Source of the DNA: Clostridia bacterium
GTDB taxonomy: Bacteria; Bacillota_A; Clostridia; Oscillospirales; CAG-272
Direction of reading: 5' to 3'
DNA length: 6,947 nucleotides
NCBI GenBank assembly: GCA_017407885.1
Contig: JAFQVU010000187.1
Location: 1 to 6,947, forward strand
Part shown: positions 6,002 to 6,947 of the stretch, piece after piece
How the letters are laid out: every line of letters begins with the position of its first letter
How positions within the stretch are numbered: position 1 is the stretch's first letter
Translations under genes and position numbers: made by a program
The notes under the pieces: generated by a model
Told to the model about the DNA's origin: nothing
Databases searched by the model: none
The model's input: the letters and a program-made list of their open reading frames with translations, nothing else

Positions 6002-6934
6002 TTATCCCTTTGGCCAAAGACTGGGATCAAGAAGCATTCTCGGACTGTCCTTGAAGGCTTCATGGATTTCATTTATTTGCTCGTCAGTGAACTGAGTGAT
6101 AGAGTCCATAAGCTCGGTGTTTGATTTTACCTGCTCGACGGTCTCACTTCCGAGCACGAGACTGGTAACGCCATTTATGCTTGCGACATATGAAACAGCG
6201 AGAGCTGCGGGAGAAAGATCGTATTTTGCACAGAGTGCGCGGAATTTAACGAGTGTGTCGCGGCAGAACTGCATGTGAGGCTCAAGCTTATCGGGATCGC
6301 GGAACACGAGTCCCTGCAGATACACGCTGCGGATGAAGATCATCATGCCTGCTTTGCGGATCTTTTCGATGCCACCGTTTACAACCTGACTGTTGTCAAA
6401 GATGTTAAGCGGAAGCTGTACCGAGTCAAAACCGGATTCTGCGACTTCGTTATAGTCGGAATTCGAATATACGGATACACCCGAATAGAGAATATCGCCG
6501 GATGCCTTAAGCTCGTTAATGACTGTGGTCATATTTTCCCTATCGTTAAGGTAGTCATGGAACCGATGGAGCATTAAAAGCGGAAGCTGTGAGAGACCGA
6601 GACGCTTCTTGGATTCCTCAACCTTTGTGCGCACGCTTACTCTTAATGCATCGAGTGATGAATGGTCAAGGTTCATTATCTTGGTTACGATAAACGGATG
6701 GTCTGCGGGATCTTTTGTGGCAAGCCATTTTCCGATGACTGCCTCTGAATCGCCGTATCCGGTAGCGGTGTCGAGCGTGTTTATACCGTTTTCAATGGCG
6801 CAGTCAAGTATATTGAATGCGGTTTCAAGAGAGGGCTTTCCACCCTTGTTGTTGATACCGTAGTCAACTCCGAGCTGCACCGTGCCAAGCGAGAGTGCCG
6901 ATATGGCCACTCCCCTTATGGTGGTGGTTTTCAT
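6002..6934 (-). CDS. Aldo/keto reductase
   Basis: 310 residues, a normal length for the family; ATG 6934, TAA stop. It is a TIM-barrel NAD(P)H-dependent oxidoreductase acting on aldehydes, ketones or sugars in the cytoplasm. The catalytic tetrad is complete: D55 and Y60 in TLDTATGYGDSE, K85 in FIVTKI, H123 in LMLHRFHD. Other family landmarks are the N-terminal LSLGTVQLG (14-22) and the late motif SLVLGSETVEQVKSN, which forms the cofactor phosphate/adenine site in this fold. The sequence resembles the sugar-dehydrogenase-like AKRs of anaerobes more than the small-aldehyde reductases, but that is an impression. It is the first operon gene in view; only 13 bases upstream remain (GGAAAAAAG is a weak ribosome site), so the promoter and possibly earlier genes are outside the window. 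I infer that it starts or feeds the pathway served by the genes that follow. Confidence 0.9.
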   Translation of the reverse strand: MKTTTIRGVAISALSLGTVQLGVDYGINNKGGKPSLETAFNILDCAIENGINTLDTATGYGDSEAVIGKWLATKDPADHPFIVTKIMNLDHSSLDALRVSVRTKVEESKKRLGLSQLPLLMLHRFHDYLNDRENMTTVINELKASGDILYSGVSVYSNSDYNEVAESGFDSVQLPLNIFDNSQVVNGGIEKIRKAGMMIFIRSVYLQGLVFRDPDKLEPHMQFCRDTLVKFRALCAKYDLSPAALAVSYVASINGVTSLVLGSETVEQVKSNTELMDSITQFTDEQINEIHEAFKDSPRMLLDPSLWPKG

Positions 6935-6947
6935 TATTCTTTTTTCC

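Noticed and set aside
4786..6054. Long plus-strand open frame of 422 codons
   Set aside because: It lies antisense to the well-supported Gfo/Idh gene and part of the degenerate SDR gene, has no ribosome site, and its product (rich in Cys, His, Ile) has no family motifs. It is a by-product of the codon use of the opposite genes.

Overview
The window most likely comes from a chromosome of an anaerobic Bacillota (Clostridia-type, probably gut-associated) bacterium. This is inferred from the strong GGAGG-type ribosome sites, the TTGCAA-17-TATAAT promoter, the short U-tailed terminators, and the 3' end of a GGGtGRT-family gene, a family I associate with anaerobic Firmicutes. No species call is possible from the sequence alone. 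I see no tRNA, rRNA, CRISPR array, insertion sequence or phage gene.

Layout. Bases 1-224 (+) hold the C-terminal end of a GGGtGRT protein. Bases 225-383 are a convergent intergenic stretch with two stacked hairpins. Bases 384-2210 (-) encode a 608-residue stand-alone YcaO-type protein with its own promoter at 2252-2280; it is visibly more AT-rich than the rest of the window. Bases 2281-2521 contain no gene I can support. From 2571 to 6934 runs a five-gene minus-strand operon, read from the right edge leftwards: aldo/keto reductase, Gfo/Idh/MocA-type oxidoreductase, a degenerate short-chain dehydrogenase (SDR), a second SDR with its catalytic residues intact, and an HpcH/HpaI-type aldolase. 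It ends at a strong hairpin terminator (2522-2557). Gaps between genes are 10-46 bases, so co-transcription is likely.

How the genes fit together. Four oxidoreductase-fold proteins followed by a class II pyruvate-type aldolase suggest oxidation and rearrangement of a sugar, sugar acid or polyol, ending in retro-aldol cleavage to pyruvate (or a related oxoacid) plus an aldehyde. The substrate cannot be read from the sequence.

Most unusual points. (1) The aldolase frame carries two in-frame TAG codons (codons 194 and 208), yet the frame and the family-like sequence continue cleanly for 52 more codons to a TAA next to the operon terminator. This is either a young pseudogene or amber recoding/suppression. 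(2) No gene in the window needs TAG as its stop: the only gene that ends in TAG (YcaO) has TGA as the very next codon. (3) The two adjacent SDRs look like an active/inactive pair: one has lost the glycine-rich cofactor motif, the catalytic Ser and the YxxxK. (4) The YcaO protein ends in a C-x4-C-x2-C-x5-C cluster that I do not recall in E. coli YcaO, which suggests a bound metal or Fe-S cluster.
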